A model generated the notes under the pieces. The model was not told the origin of the DNA. It made no database searches and was given only the letters and a program-made list of their open reading frames with translations. The position numbers and the translations under genes were made by a program. Shown in pieces: positions 48,816 through 57,463 of a stretch of 64,000 nt of DNA (the first letter of the stretch is position 1; each line of letters opens with the position of its first letter). Source of the stretch: Alkalihalobacillus sp. LMS6. GTDB lineage: Bacteria > Bacillota > Bacilli > Bacillales > Bacillaceae_D. Location: contig NZ_CP093302.1 of NCBI RefSeq assembly GCF_024362765.1, forward strand, positions 864,001 through 928,000, read 5' to 3'.

Positions 48816-50660
48816 TCACTCCATAAATCGAAGTAAATCGCCTAACAGAAAATCATCCGAGAGCTGAAGTTGTTCTCGAACAATTGCTTGTTTGGCTGAA
48901 CAAGATTGTATTGGAATCATGGTGTTGCTTGAACGCTCATAACAGGCATGATCGGCAAAAAGAAAATCTTGCGCAATAAAATGACCATCTCGAAATATAA
49001 TCGGCATGTCGCTTGGGCGAGTAAATAAATCGTAGCTAAAAGATAAGTTTGCATTTGTTGAGATCCCGAGAAGGTGAAGAACCGTTGAATGGATATCAAT
49101 TTGTCCACCTTCTGTTTCAATTGTACGTCCTGTTTGTCCTGGAATATGGATAATCAACGGCACCTTTTGTAAATCAATATGAGAGAACGTCGTTTCTTCT
49201 TGATCCAAAAATTGATGGACGCCTTTTTCATATTGACGAGAAATACCGTAGTGATCTCCGTATAAAACAAACATTGTGTCTTCATACATGTCTTCGTCTT
49301 TTAATTGCTGAAAGAACTGTTCGACCGCCGCATCTAAATAACGAACTGTCGTAAAGTAGCGATTAACGATACCTACGTCGGTCTCGCCTTCTTCAATCAA
49401 TTGATCTTCCTCTTCCAAAAGAAACGGAAAGTGGTTTGTTAATGTAATGAATTTTGCAGAATAGGGTTCTTCTAATTCTTTTAGAAGCGGAACAGATTGT
49501 TCAAAAAACGGCTTATCTTTTAAACCATAATTTACACTTTCGTCTTCTGTAACGTTGTACATCTCTTTTGAAAAGAAATGATGATACCCAAGCGCATCGT
49601 ACATTAACTCGCGATTCCAAAAAGTAGCATCGTTAGCATGAAAGGCTGCAGATGTATACCCATTATGCTGTTCAAGGATCCGTGGCAGTGACTGAAATGT
49701 ATTTGTATAGCTTCTCACAAAAGCAGAACCGCTTGATAAAGGATAAAAACCTGTATCAAGCATAAACTCCATATCCGATGATTTACCTTGTGCTGTTTGA
49801 TCATAAATGTTTGGAAAGTAAAAGCTATCGGCAAGTAAACGGTTTAAAAAAGGGGTTAATTCCTCGCCGTTATTTTCTTGTTGAATGACAAAATTTTGTA
49901 CAGACTCTAAGCTTATAAAAACAACATTTTTCCCAGAAGCTAGTCCAAACGTAGAAGTGTCAGGTGGAGGAGGGTCGACCATCTCTCCTTTAATTTCCGA
50001 TGCAACCGTTTGGTTGGCAAGTATCCCTTTTAAAGGTGCTTGTATGGATTGAGCAACATTAATGAGTTGATAATTATAGATTCCAAGAGACGAGACCATT
50101 TGATCGCGCTCATAATCATGTTGTAGCACATACGGATTTTGTACCAAGCTCAAGCCAACGGTGAGAGCGAGAAAGGAGCCGGCTGTTATGAAATAAGGTT
50201 TTCCGTTTGGACGACTAATTGCTTCCTTCTGTTTGTTAAAGAACCACGCAAATGAACAAAAGAACAGGACATCAATAAGCAGTAGCAAATCGTAGGGTGA
50301 AAAGAGCTCAACTGTACTCGAACCGAGTCCCCCCACATTATTAAGCTGTAAAAAAACGGATGACGTTAGAAAATCAATATAAAAGCGATAATAAAGCAAA
50401 TTACTGATTAATAATGCTGTAGATAGTAGATAAATGAAACAAAATACAAGGGGACGAATATGATTTTGACCGACAAAACTCAAACTAAAAAGAAAAAGTA
50501 GGCTGCCAATCGGACTTATTAAAAAAAGAAGCCAATCCAAAAAACTATGTAGGGGTAATGAGAAACCCAAAAAACTAGTTATTAATGTTTTGAATGTCAG
50601 AGTAAAAAGAGCAATAAGTAAAAAATGAGCCTTCACAAAATGATGAGGAAAAGATCTCAT
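48816..50660 (-). CDS. LtaS-like sulfatase-superfamily enzyme (lipoteichoic acid synthase family)
   Basis: 614 residues. Five membrane segments in the first 185 residues, then an extracellular alkaline-phosphatase/sulfatase-fold domain. Metal and active residues: VVFISLESVQNF (metal Glu252), TAQGKSSDMEFM (nucleophile position), FHANDATFWNRE, TLTNHFPF (His), VLYGDHYG (Asp-His). The position equal to the catalytic Thr of LtaS (GQGKTSD) is Ser294. LtaS enzymes transfer glycerol phosphate from phosphatidylglycerol to the lipoteichoic acid chain; this one may be a primase or stress paralogue (YvgJ/YqgS/YfnI group). Its start overlaps the stop of an aminotransferase remnant. Confidence 0.87.
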   Translation of the reverse strand: MRSFPHHFVKAHFLLIALFTLTFKTLITSFLGFSLPLHSFLDWLLFLISPIGSLLFLFSLSFVGQNHIRPLVFCFIYLLSTALLISNLLYYRFYIDFLTSSVFLQLNNVGGLGSSTVELFSPYDLLLLIDVLFFCSFAWFFNKQKEAISRPNGKPYFITAGSFLALTVGLSLVQNPYVLQHDYERDQMVSSLGIYNYQLINVAQSIQAPLKGILANQTVASEIKGEMVDPPPPDTSTFGLASGKNVVFISLESVQNFVIQQENNGEELTPFLNRLLADSFYFPNIYDQTAQGKSSDMEFMLDTGFYPLSSGSAFVRSYTNTFQSLPRILEQHNGYTSAAFHANDATFWNRELMYDALGYHHFFSKEMYNVTEDESVNYGLKDKPFFEQSVPLLKELEEPYSAKFITLTNHFPFLLEEEDQLIEEGETDVGIVNRYFTTVRYLDAAVEQFFQQLKDEDMYEDTMFVLYGDHYGISRQYEKGVHQFLDQEETTFSHIDLQKVPLIIHIPGQTGRTIETEGGQIDIHSTVLHLLGISTNANLSFSYDLFTRPSDMPIIFRDGHFIAQDFLFADHACYERSSNTMIPIQSCSAKQAIVREQLQLSDDFLLGDLLRFME

Positions 50661-50893
50661 AAGGTCGACGCCTGCTTTCGTAATGTTTGAATGGTTTTAA
50701 TTAAAATTTCTACTACAGTTAAGACATTTTTTTCTTTCATCGAACCCATTAATGCAAGCTGGATGACGTTTCGATTAAGTAAGTAATGGCTTTCATAGCT
50801 AACTATAATAGATGCTTTCTTTAAAGAATCGCCAACTTTTTTTGAAGGTAGATCTTTTGGTAGTTTAATTGATAGAATGGCTGGGGAATAGGT
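50657..50893 (-). pseudogene. C-terminal remnant of a class V aminotransferase
   Basis: An open frame without a usable start, YSPAILSIKLPKDLPSKK at its beginning, then VGDSLKKASIIVSYESHYLL and NRNVIQLALMG, resembles the end of class V PLP-dependent aminotransferases (usual ...SKxVGDxL...xYESxYLLxRNxIQ..LMG). A stop lies directly upstream, so only about 75 codons remain. Its TGA overlaps the LtaS-like ATG by four bases (ATGA), so the intact gene was once translationally coupled to it. Confidence 0.55.
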
Positions 50894-51119
50894 TTAAGCC
50901 ATTCACTATCGTACTTTTTGTAAAACAAACAGAATGATGCCTGTTAAAATAAAGAAAGGGAATGCAGATTCTTCCGAATAATCGACCTATATTTCGCGCA
51001 CCTGCATTTTTACTTCCTAACGCTCGAATATCTTGTTTGAAAAAAAGTTTTCCAATGTAGTATGCCCCATTTAAACACCCAAAGGCATAGGCAACAAAAA
51101 AGTACAAGAACAGGATCAT
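50894..51119 (-). pseudogene. N-terminal remnant of a PlsY-like acyltransferase
   Basis: The first 50 codons read as PlsY (glycerol-3-phosphate acyltransferase): FGCLNGAYYIGKL and DIRALGSKNAGARNIGRLFG match the family's first two motifs (GSxNxAxxxGK, DIRxxGSGNxGATN). The frame then shifts: after RLFG, the membrane-like continuation FPFFILTGIILFVLQK lies in another frame, and the gene is cut off next to the aminotransferase remnant. About 195 residues are expected, so most is gone. Confidence 0.65.
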
Positions 51120-51236
51120 TTAAAAATCTGTCTCCTAGTCAGGATCATAAGGCTGATAATCTTGTCTATCGTACCACAAATTGTAAATCTATTTAAGCGC
51201 ATTTTTTTGTAAAATGTTGATAAGGAGGTATCAGAA

Positions 51237-51710
51237 ATGATTACAGCATTGAATCTAGCAAACAACGATTTAACGAAAAATTTATATAGACTTCAAAAAG
51301 TTGCCTATCAAATTGAAGCCGATATGCTTGAATTTTATGAGATTCCGCCCCTGATGGAATCGTTTGAACAATTTCTTAAATCAAATGAAACATTTTATGC
51401 TTATCTTGAAGGTGATGATGTCGTAGGAGCAGTATCGATTGCCGTCGATAAGGAGCTTGTTGAAGTGACAAGAATGATGGTCGACCCTAATCATTTTCGA
51501 AAAGGAATCGCAAAAGCATTGTTACACTATGTCGAAAGTAAAACAAAACCGTCGCAACTGTTAAAAGTCGCAACAGGAGCTAAAAATACGCCAGCGATTT
51601 GCCTGTACCGATCATCGGGGTATCAGTTTGTAGAGCGGAAAGTTGTAAAAGGGAGCGTGGAGTTAGTCTATTTTCAAAAAGAGCAGCGTACCAGCGAGGA
51701 GAAAGTGTAG
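51237..51710 (+). CDS. GNAT family N-acetyltransferase
   Basis: 157 residues, ATG after AAGGAGG. Motif A VTRMMVDPNHFRKGIAKALLHYV (V-x-P-x-x-x-x-K-G-I-A) and motif B KVATGAKNTPAICLYRSSGYQFVE are clear. ELVYF end strand. Acceptor unknown. Followed by the TetR unit with its own promoter; no terminator between. Confidence 0.87.
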   Translation: MITALNLANNDLTKNLYRLQKVAYQIEADMLEFYEIPPLMESFEQFLKSNETFYAYLEGDDVVGAVSIAVDKELVEVTRMMVDPNHFRKGIAKALLHYVESKTKPSQLLKVATGAKNTPAICLYRSSGYQFVERKVVKGSVELVYFQKEQRTSEEKV

Positions 51711-51736
51711 AGAAAAAATAATCTTCTGTTTCTTTG

Positions 51737-51765
51737 TTGACAATACATAATCGAAGTAATAGAGT
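51737..51765 (+). promoter_or_regulatory. Promoter of the TetR gene
   Basis: TTGACA (51737-51742), 17-base spacer, TAGAGT (51760-51765). An operator-like palindrome directly follows the -10 box. Confidence 0.6.
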
Positions 51766-51770
51766 ATTAA

Positions 51771-51785
51771 TTAACCAATGGTCAA
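51771..51785. promoter_or_regulatory. TetR-type operator, site 1
   Basis: TTAACCAATGGTCAA, an inverted repeat (TTGACCA-T-TGGTTAA on the other strand, 13 of 14 paired positions), just downstream of the tetR -10 box. Nearly the same as site 2 in front of the next gene, so the regulator probably represses itself. Confidence 0.6.
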
Positions 51786-51806
51786 TTAAATTTAGTGAGG
51801 ATACAT

Positions 51807-52379
51807 ATGACGCCAAGACGTAAGACAGAAAATGAATTAACAAAAGAAGCAATTGTATCAGCCGCAAGTAATCAATTCCAGACTAACGGATATCGACATG
51901 TCTCCATGCGTTCGCTTGCAAAGGATCTTCAATGTAGTCATGGTGCTTTATATTACCACTTTAACAATAAAGCTGAGCTATTTTATGAAGTCGTTTCTTT
52001 TTATTTTGATAAGTTAAATGAACAAATGAATAGGGCCGAAGCACAATACTTAAGCCAAGATGAGAAGTTAACCCAGCTGCTTCTTGGATATATTGAATTT
52101 GGTTTAAATCACCAACAATATTACGAGTTCATGTTTATGGTCAAAGAGAAAGAAATTGATGCGCTATCGAAGCGAGCAGCGAATGAAAGTTATGACCAAT
52201 TTTCTATTATGCTAAATAAGTTATCGAATAAGCAGGCATCAATAGCTGATATTTACTCAACCTTTATTGCCTTACATGGATTTGTAGCGCACTATCTTTA
52301 CAGAGTAAAGGATTTCGCAGACGTACAAGATGCTGCGCAAAAACACGTGCATTTTTTGAAGCGGGCAATCATGAATTAA
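51807..52379 (+). CDS. TetR/AcrR family transcriptional regulator
   Basis: 190 residues from the ATG six bases after AGGA; an in-frame GTG 12 bases earlier overlaps that site. N-terminal HTH (about 12-58): TKEAIVSAASNQFQTNGYRHVSMRSLAKDL, recognition helix SHGALYYHFNNKAELFYEV. The effector domain is not family-specific. Two matching palindromes, one before this gene and one before the next, identify likely targets. A short terminator follows. Confidence 0.88.
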   Translation: MTPRRKTENELTKEAIVSAASNQFQTNGYRHVSMRSLAKDLQCSHGALYYHFNNKAELFYEVVSFYFDKLNEQMNRAEAQYLSQDEKLTQLLLGYIEFGLNHQQYYEFMFMVKEKEIDALSKRAANESYDQFSIMLNKLSNKQASIADIYSTFIALHGFVAHYLYRVKDFADVQDAAQKHVHFLKRAIMN

Positions 52380-52383
52380 ACGA

Positions 52384-52406
52384 GCCGCGTAGTTCGGCTT
52401 TTTTAA
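52384..52406 (+). terminator. Short terminator after tetR
   Basis: AGCCG and CGGCT around CGTAGTT, followed by TTTTTT. The short stem may let part of transcription continue. Confidence 0.65.
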
Positions 52407-52415
52407 TAAAAATAA

Positions 52416-52430
52416 TTGACCACTGGTCAA
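52416..52430. promoter_or_regulatory. TetR-type operator, site 2
   Basis: TTGACCACTGGTCAA, a perfect 7-bp inverted repeat around a central C, 18 bases before the next start codon. It matches site 1 at 51771. Confidence 0.68.
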
Positions 52431-52447
52431 ATAGGAGGGTGTATATA

Positions 52448-53380
52448 ATGAAACGAGTAACGGTGCTAGGAGCAACAGGCGGGGTAGGATATGCGTTAAC
52501 GAAAGAACTACTATCAAGAGGCGTACATGTAAACGCATTTGCACGTAACGAAAGCAAGTTGTCCGCAATGTTTGGGATCGAACAGAATGCGGAAATCTTC
52601 ATTGGAGATGCTTTAGACGAAAGTGACATTCGGCGAGCAGTTGCTCAAGCAGATGCAGTTTACCATGCACTAAATTTTCCTTATAGTGAATGGGAAGTTA
52701 AACAGCTACGTTGCATCAACCTTCTTATAAAGGTTGCTAAGGAAGAAAATAAGAAGCTCATCCTTGCCGACAATATTTACGGGTATGGAAACAAAAGCAT
52801 GCACGTTTCAGAAGAGACGGTTAAACAGCCGAATACAAAGAAGGGCAAGATTCGTTTACAAATGGAGCAGCGATTGTTTCAAAGTGGCTTGCCTGTATTA
52901 ATTGTGCACTTACCAGATCTTTACGGTCCGTATGCTGAGAATACGTTAATTCACGAGACATTACGACTAGCCATTCAATCCAAAAAAGCAAATTATATAG
53001 GCTGTGCGACACAACATAGAGAGTATCTTTTTACAATGGATGCAGCTAAGGCAATTACTGATCTGTCGTTACAAGATGATTGCTACAATCAAAACTGGAA
53101 TGTCAGTGGAAGTGTGATAAAAGGAGAGACGCTTCTGGCGCACATTCGTACCGAAACAAACACAACGAAAGGGTTTCGCATTGTTAAGAGACCGATGATC
53201 CGATTTCTAGGCTTGTTTTCAAAGCAAATGAAGGAATTGGTAGAGATGATGTATTTAATGGAAACACCAGTTTATTTGGATAGCAGCAAGCTAAGACATT
53301 ATTTTGGCGGTTGGGAGCCTACTCCTTATGAAATAGGGGTGAGAGAGACAATTTTATGGCTGAAACATGAATTGAAGTGA
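52448..53380 (+). CDS. NAD-dependent epimerase/dehydratase-type oxidoreductase (NmrA/atypical SDR)
   Basis: 310 residues, ATG eight bases after AGGAGG. Rossmann start RVTVLGATGGVGYALTKELL, VNAFARN, FIGDALDESDIRRAVAQADAVYHALN, then LADNIYGYGN (Tyr-x-x-x-Asn in place of Tyr-x-x-x-Lys) and DLYGPYAENT. Extended-type SDR fold with an atypical active site. With the TetR gene and its shared operator it forms a small regulated module, likely responding to a toxic or reactive small molecule; the ligand is unknown. Confidence 0.85.
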   Translation: MKRVTVLGATGGVGYALTKELLSRGVHVNAFARNESKLSAMFGIEQNAEIFIGDALDESDIRRAVAQADAVYHALNFPYSEWEVKQLRCINLLIKVAKEENKKLILADNIYGYGNKSMHVSEETVKQPNTKKGKIRLQMEQRLFQSGLPVLIVHLPDLYGPYAENTLIHETLRLAIQSKKANYIGCATQHREYLFTMDAAKAITDLSLQDDCYNQNWNVSGSVIKGETLLAHIRTETNTTKGFRIVKRPMIRFLGLFSKQMKELVEMMYLMETPVYLDSSKLRHYFGGWEPTPYEIGVRETILWLKHELK

Positions 53381-53385
53381 GAAGG

Positions 53386-54053
53386 TTAGTTAAATCGATT
53401 GCCTCCCTCATAAAATAAGCCAGTCAGAATCGCACCAATGGCTTGCAAAATCGTTCCAATTTCATAAAGTGGTTCCCCGTTTCCACCTTGAAGCTCTGTA
53501 ATTCCGCCAAAAGCTTCAAAGCCGTTGCCGAATAGTTGTAGCAGAGCTGAATAAATCGTGTAAATTTCAAAAGCTGTAGGATCTTCTGGAGGCTCAACTC
53601 CAAATAAGGCATAGGACGTACCTAATCCTTCAATGAGTGCGCCACTCAGAGCAGTTCGAATAACTTCTTCGTCAGTAAGATTTCCAATATCAGCATATAG
53701 TGCGGTTAGAGAGCCGATCGTAATGATATAACTGCCATATTTATCTGGTCCATAAGTTCCAAATCCTTCTGCCACAAGGGCATTACCAGCTGTTTCAAGT
53801 GTATTCCCATAGATCGAAAAGTTCGAGCGTAACGCATCTTCTAAATCGGTTCGAGTCGTCGCAGCAATGGCGTTAAAAATCGTTCCGACTGCAGTGACCC
53901 AGAGACCGAAGAATATTAAGGAATGATTGTCTTCGTCTTCAGTATCCAGATTTCCATTTTCATTAAGCTGCGGTTGGGTTGATTCGGGTAGCGTCGTTTT
54001 TTATCTTCTCGAAGCTGATCAAACATTGTAGGTGATGCTTCTTTTTTAAACAA
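53386..54053 (-). pseudogene. Frameshifted repetitive protein (DUF6944-like)
   Basis: A TTG nine bases after AGGAGG starts MFKKEASPTMFDQLREDKK; the frame then ends early. One base is missing in the A run (T run at about 53996-54002 on the plus strand): restoring one A gives TTLPESTQPQLNENGN and then 190 more residues in frame with repeated units such as FFGLWVTAVGTIFNAIAAT, LETAGNALVAEG, IGSLTALYADIGN, LQAIGAILTGLFYEGG. The intact product would be about 222 residues. The second part alone opens a frame of 129 codons (53386-53775). The repeat style recalls Bacillus repetitive proteins of unknown function. Confidence 0.6.
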
Positions 54054-54118
54054 GGATGGGTTCCTCCTTGTGTATAGACTCTAGACTATCTTATGCGGTC
54101 AACTTGAAAATGTAACGC

Positions 54119-54158
54119 AAAAAAAAACGGTTTACCCTTTGTGGAGAAACCGTTTTTT
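54119..54158 (-). terminator. Terminator of the DCC-family gene
   Basis: AAAACGGTTT and AAACCGTTTT pair around a loop containing ACCCTTTGTGGAG; long A run on the plus strand gives a U tract for minus-strand transcription. Confidence 0.8.
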
Positions 54159-54166
54159 CCGATTCA

Positions 54167-54550
54167 TTAGACTGAGACAGGTCGGATGTAATCGGTCTGT
54201 CCAAACCAAGCATGTCTTCGGTGAGAGATAAATTGATAAACTGGTTGCCCAATTGCTTCTATAAATCGCGGCTGCATTAGAAAAGCGAGCCATTTTAAAG
54301 CAGGTAAGTGTGCAAGTATGTCTCGTATGGCAGCAAAGCCTACCCGTACACGCTCATCTTTTGTCAGCACATAAATCTCCTTTTCCATATCGGCAAATAG
54401 TTGTCGTGCCTTTAGTCTGGTGGAAGCGCGAACTTCTTGAACAGGAACCCACCGTAACTGATTATATGTATCAAAAACACGCAAACTTTTCTTGACCGTT
54501 TGACAGAGAGGACAGCGTGCGTCGTAAAAGACTGTTACTTGATTATTCAT
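54167..54550 (-). CDS. DCC-family thiol-disulfide oxidoreductase-like protein (DUF393)
   Basis: 127 residues from the ATG eight bases after AGAGG. Thioredoxin-like start VTVFYDARCPLCQTVKKSLRVFD with the CxxC motif (CPLC) after the FYDxxC signature of the DCC/YuxK family, and the late HAWFGQTDYIRP. Redox role is likely, partner unknown. Confidence 0.85.
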   Translation of the reverse strand: MNNQVTVFYDARCPLCQTVKKSLRVFDTYNQLRWVPVQEVRASTRLKARQLFADMEKEIYVLTKDERVRVGFAAIRDILAHLPALKWLAFLMQPRFIEAIGQPVYQFISHRRHAWFGQTDYIRPVSV

Positions 54551-54593
54551 CTGTATCACCTCTTACGAATACTATCCCCTCGTAGTCGTTCCA

Positions 54594-55607
54594 TTAAACA
54601 GAGGCGTGTGCTTCGCTATTTAAGCTTACGCGCTTTGCTGTTTTGGAGGAAGCAATCGCTGCTTCGTTAATACGAGTCAATACACGCATATCCTCTTTTG
54701 TAATACGAGGTTTTGTTCCTGTAAGAATCTCCTCAACCCATTGATCCATTGCACTGGCTGCTTGTTCTGGTAAATCGGGCGTGATCCAGCCTTCTTCCTC
54801 TAGCTCCGTTGACTGAATTCGCAAGGTGCGTTCTTCCACTAAAATGGACCCTTTTGTACCGTGCAATTCCAGAATAAATGGGCTTTTTGAAGCGATAAAG
54901 CCAGCTTCAATCGTAGCTGTTGCGCCAGATGCATAACGGACAATGACTGTAGAATGATCATCAACAGCACGATTCGTAAAGGCGTTCATTTCTGCATAGA
55001 CAGAGACTGCTTGACCACCAAATCGATTCGTTAAATAAATGGGGTGTGCACCTAAATCAATTAACGCACCACCGCCACATTGTTCTTTATTGAAAAAATG
55101 GGCAGGGAGCCAGCCGTTTGGATGGGATTTCGTTGCGAGTGCCCCTCCGTGTTCAAGGCGACAACGAATGGACGTAACATCTCCGAGCAGTCCATCTTGA
55201 ACAGCATTCTCAGCGTACAGATATGTGGGATCATTTAACCGAGGTAATGAGAGCATTAACGATACGTTGTGTTCTTCTACTGCAGAAAAAATGTCTTCGC
55301 AATCCTTTTCCGTAAGCGCTAACACTTTTTCGGAAAAAATATGTTTTTTCGCTTTTGCGGCAGCAATAATGACTTCTTTGTGCATAGACGTTGGTGTATC
55401 AACAATCACGGCGTCCACATCATCGCGAGCAAGGATGAATTCGAGACTGTTTTCGAAGTCTACGTTTAACTCATCTGCCCATCGCTTTCCTCTAGCTGGA
55501 TCTTCGTCCCAAACCGTTGTTAGTTGAATCGAAGGGTGTTGACTTGCTTCTCTCGCATAATCATCCGCGTGCACATGCCAGCGGCTTAATAACGCAACTC
55601 GTATCAT
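54594..55607 (-). CDS. Gfo/Idh/MocA family oxidoreductase
   Basis: 337 residues from the ATG after GGAGG. N-terminal Rossmann part: VALLSRWHVHADDYAREA, VDAVIVDTPTSMHKEVIIAAAKAKKHIFSEKVLAL (conserved EKP-type segment in the form EKV). C-terminal part: GGGALIDLGAHPIYL with the catalytic Asp/His region. NAD(P)-dependent oxidation of a sugar or inositol-like substrate. Lies 78 bases downstream of the AraC gene on the same strand. Confidence 0.88.
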   Translation of the reverse strand: MIRVALLSRWHVHADDYAREASQHPSIQLTTVWDEDPARGKRWADELNVDFENSLEFILARDDVDAVIVDTPTSMHKEVIIAAAKAKKHIFSEKVLALTEKDCEDIFSAVEEHNVSLMLSLPRLNDPTYLYAENAVQDGLLGDVTSIRCRLEHGGALATKSHPNGWLPAHFFNKEQCGGGALIDLGAHPIYLTNRFGGQAVSVYAEMNAFTNRAVDDHSTVIVRYASGATATIEAGFIASKSPFILELHGTKGSILVEERTLRIQSTELEEEGWITPDLPEQAASAMDQWVEEILTGTKPRITKEDMRVLTRINEAAIASSKTAKRVSLNSEAHASV

Positions 55608-55684
55608 GAATCTTCCTCCTTCGTTTGAATTAGTTTTCATACTAGCTAGCGAGATTGAAACTGTCAAGACAAAAATGTTTTATT

Positions 55685-56587
55685 TTATAAGGATTTACTT
55701 GTTGCTTTTTTAAATCGTAATGGAGAAATATGCTTGGCTTGTTTAAATTGCGAAATAAAATAACTCGTGTTTGTATAACCGACAGAAACCGCAATATCTG
55801 TAATGGATAAATCAGTCGTTGTGAGCAACTTCTCAGCTTCCGTAATGCGTACGTAATTCAAAAGTTCCGTGAAAGAACGGCCTGTTATCGCTTTAATTTT
55901 TCTTGAAAAATAACTATAGCTCAGATTACACGCATCTGCAGCTTCTTTTGCTGTAAGAGGGAAGCTGTATTGATTTTCAATCAGTTGAAAGGTTTGCCGC
56001 ATCAGTAACAGGTCGTCTTCACTTAAGTCATCGTTCATTCCAACAGTTATACCGACATGGCGCCAGTGTCGTAGTACAGCTAAAAAAATAGAGCAGATGT
56101 GGATGCGAATGGCAAAATCGAACCCATAATCCTGTTTTGAAAACTCCGCCATGATGTTGTTTATTGTTTCAGGGATACTCGTATTTGCTACTTCAATTTG
56201 TTGTAAAAGTGTTTGCGGACTTGATTTTGCCATTGTAAAAGGCAGGACATATTTTGATTCAAACAAGGAACGGGATGTAGAATAAAGAACTTCTGGCTCC
56301 AGTTTAATGACTAAGTATTCGACATCGTCTCCTTTTTCGGCAAAGATCCCGTGCACCTCTTGGGAGTTAATAATAATTAAATCACCTGGGCCCATTCGAA
56401 ACGATTGTCCGCTAACAAATACGTAGGCTGAACCTGAAAAGCCGTACAAAAGCTCAATTGCATCGTGAAAATGAGGACTAGCAATACGGCGATCTGGCAT
56501 GCTTTGTTCAATGTGACAGTGGATCGGTTGTTTAATTTCGTTGCCTAAAACCTTTTTTTCTCTGTATGCCTGACTTTGATCAAACAT
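55685..56587 (-). CDS. AraC family transcriptional regulator with cupin sensor domain
   Basis: 300 residues from the ATG after GGAGG. Cupin-type N-terminal domain (about 25-105, ASPHFHDAIELLYGFSGSAYVF, GPGDLIIINSQEVHGI). Two AraC HTHs at the C-terminus: LTAKEAADACNLSYSYFSRKIK and LSITDIAVSVGYTNTSYFISQFKQ. It probably senses a sugar derivative and activates the divergent isomerase/oxidoreductase operon and perhaps the downstream oxidoreductase. An AT-rich 112-bp region separates the divergent genes. Confidence 0.9.
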   Translation of the reverse strand: MFDQSQAYREKKVLGNEIKQPIHCHIEQSMPDRRIASPHFHDAIELLYGFSGSAYVFVSGQSFRMGPGDLIIINSQEVHGIFAEKGDDVEYLVIKLEPEVLYSTSRSLFESKYVLPFTMAKSSPQTLLQQIEVANTSIPETINNIMAEFSKQDYGFDFAIRIHICSIFLAVLRHWRHVGITVGMNDDLSEDDLLLMRQTFQLIENQYSFPLTAKEAADACNLSYSYFSRKIKAITGRSFTELLNYVRITEAEKLLTTTDLSITDIAVSVGYTNTSYFISQFKQAKHISPLRFKKATSKSL

Positions 56588-56699
56588 GAAGAAGCACCTC
56601 CATGACAAATATTTTATATAATTGAATAGTTTTAGTATATAATCAATTTTAGAGTCATGGTAGTCTTAAGATTAGATTCAGTACAATGGAGGTGGATGG

Positions 56700-57452
56700 A
56701 TGCCAAAGATTGGGTTGCAACTTTATTCAATAAAGGAACGTTGTGCGGAGGATTTTTTTGGTGCGCTGGAGAAGGTAGCAGAAGCAGGCTATGAAGGCGT
56801 TGAATTTGCTGGGTATTATGAGAAAACAAGTACAGAAGTAGCGCGTAAATTAAAGGATGTTGGCTTAAGGGCTGCAGGAAGTCATATTGGAATAGACCAA
56901 CTCGAGAATCAGTTGGAAAAAGTAATTGAATACTCACATAAAATTGAAAGCCCTTACATTGTATGCCCAGGATTACCCGACTCTTATCGTGATTCTGCAG
57001 ATGCATATAAGCGAACAGCTGAGTTGTTTACAAAAATAGGTGAAAAAATGGCAGAAGCTAATATTGCATTTGGTTATCATAATCATGATGTTGAATTAAA
57101 GAAATTTGATGGTGATTACGGCTTAGACTTGCTATTTCAGTATGCTGATCCAAAAGCTGTTTTTATGGAGTTGGATACATTTTGGTTAGAAGCGACAGGA
57201 CTTAAATCTGTGGATTGGCTCCATAAATATAAAGAGCGAGTAAAGCTTCTTCATATGAAAGACATGAACAACCCGACAGAATTACGGAATGTTGAAGTGG
57301 GTTCAGGTGCGATGGATTTTAACGCGATTCATCAAGCGGCAAAAGCTTACGCTGTGGAGTGGTATACGGTCGAGCAAGAAGAATTCGATCAAGATGAGTT
57401 TGCATCAATTCAAGAAAGCGCAACGTATTTAAAGCAATTACTTAAAAAATAG
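56700..57452 (+). CDS. Sugar phosphate isomerase/epimerase (xylose-isomerase-like TIM barrel)
   Basis: 250 residues, ATG after GGAGG. GLQLYSIKE, YEGVEFAGYY, FGYHNHDVELKKFDG, VFMELDTFWLEATG and LLHMKDM mark the metal-binding TIM barrel of the IolE/YcjR group (Glu, Asp, His, Glu ligands at the strand ends). With the next gene it forms a two-gene operon; such pairs oxidise and epimerise sugars or inositols. The specific sugar is unknown. Confidence 0.88.
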   Translation: MPKIGLQLYSIKERCAEDFFGALEKVAEAGYEGVEFAGYYEKTSTEVARKLKDVGLRAAGSHIGIDQLENQLEKVIEYSHKIESPYIVCPGLPDSYRDSADAYKRTAELFTKIGEKMAEANIAFGYHNHDVELKKFDGDYGLDLLFQYADPKAVFMELDTFWLEATGLKSVDWLHKYKERVKLLHMKDMNNPTELRNVEVGSGAMDFNAIHQAAKAYAVEWYTVEQEEFDQDEFASIQESATYLKQLLKK

Positions 57453-57463
57453 AGGTGAGCAAA

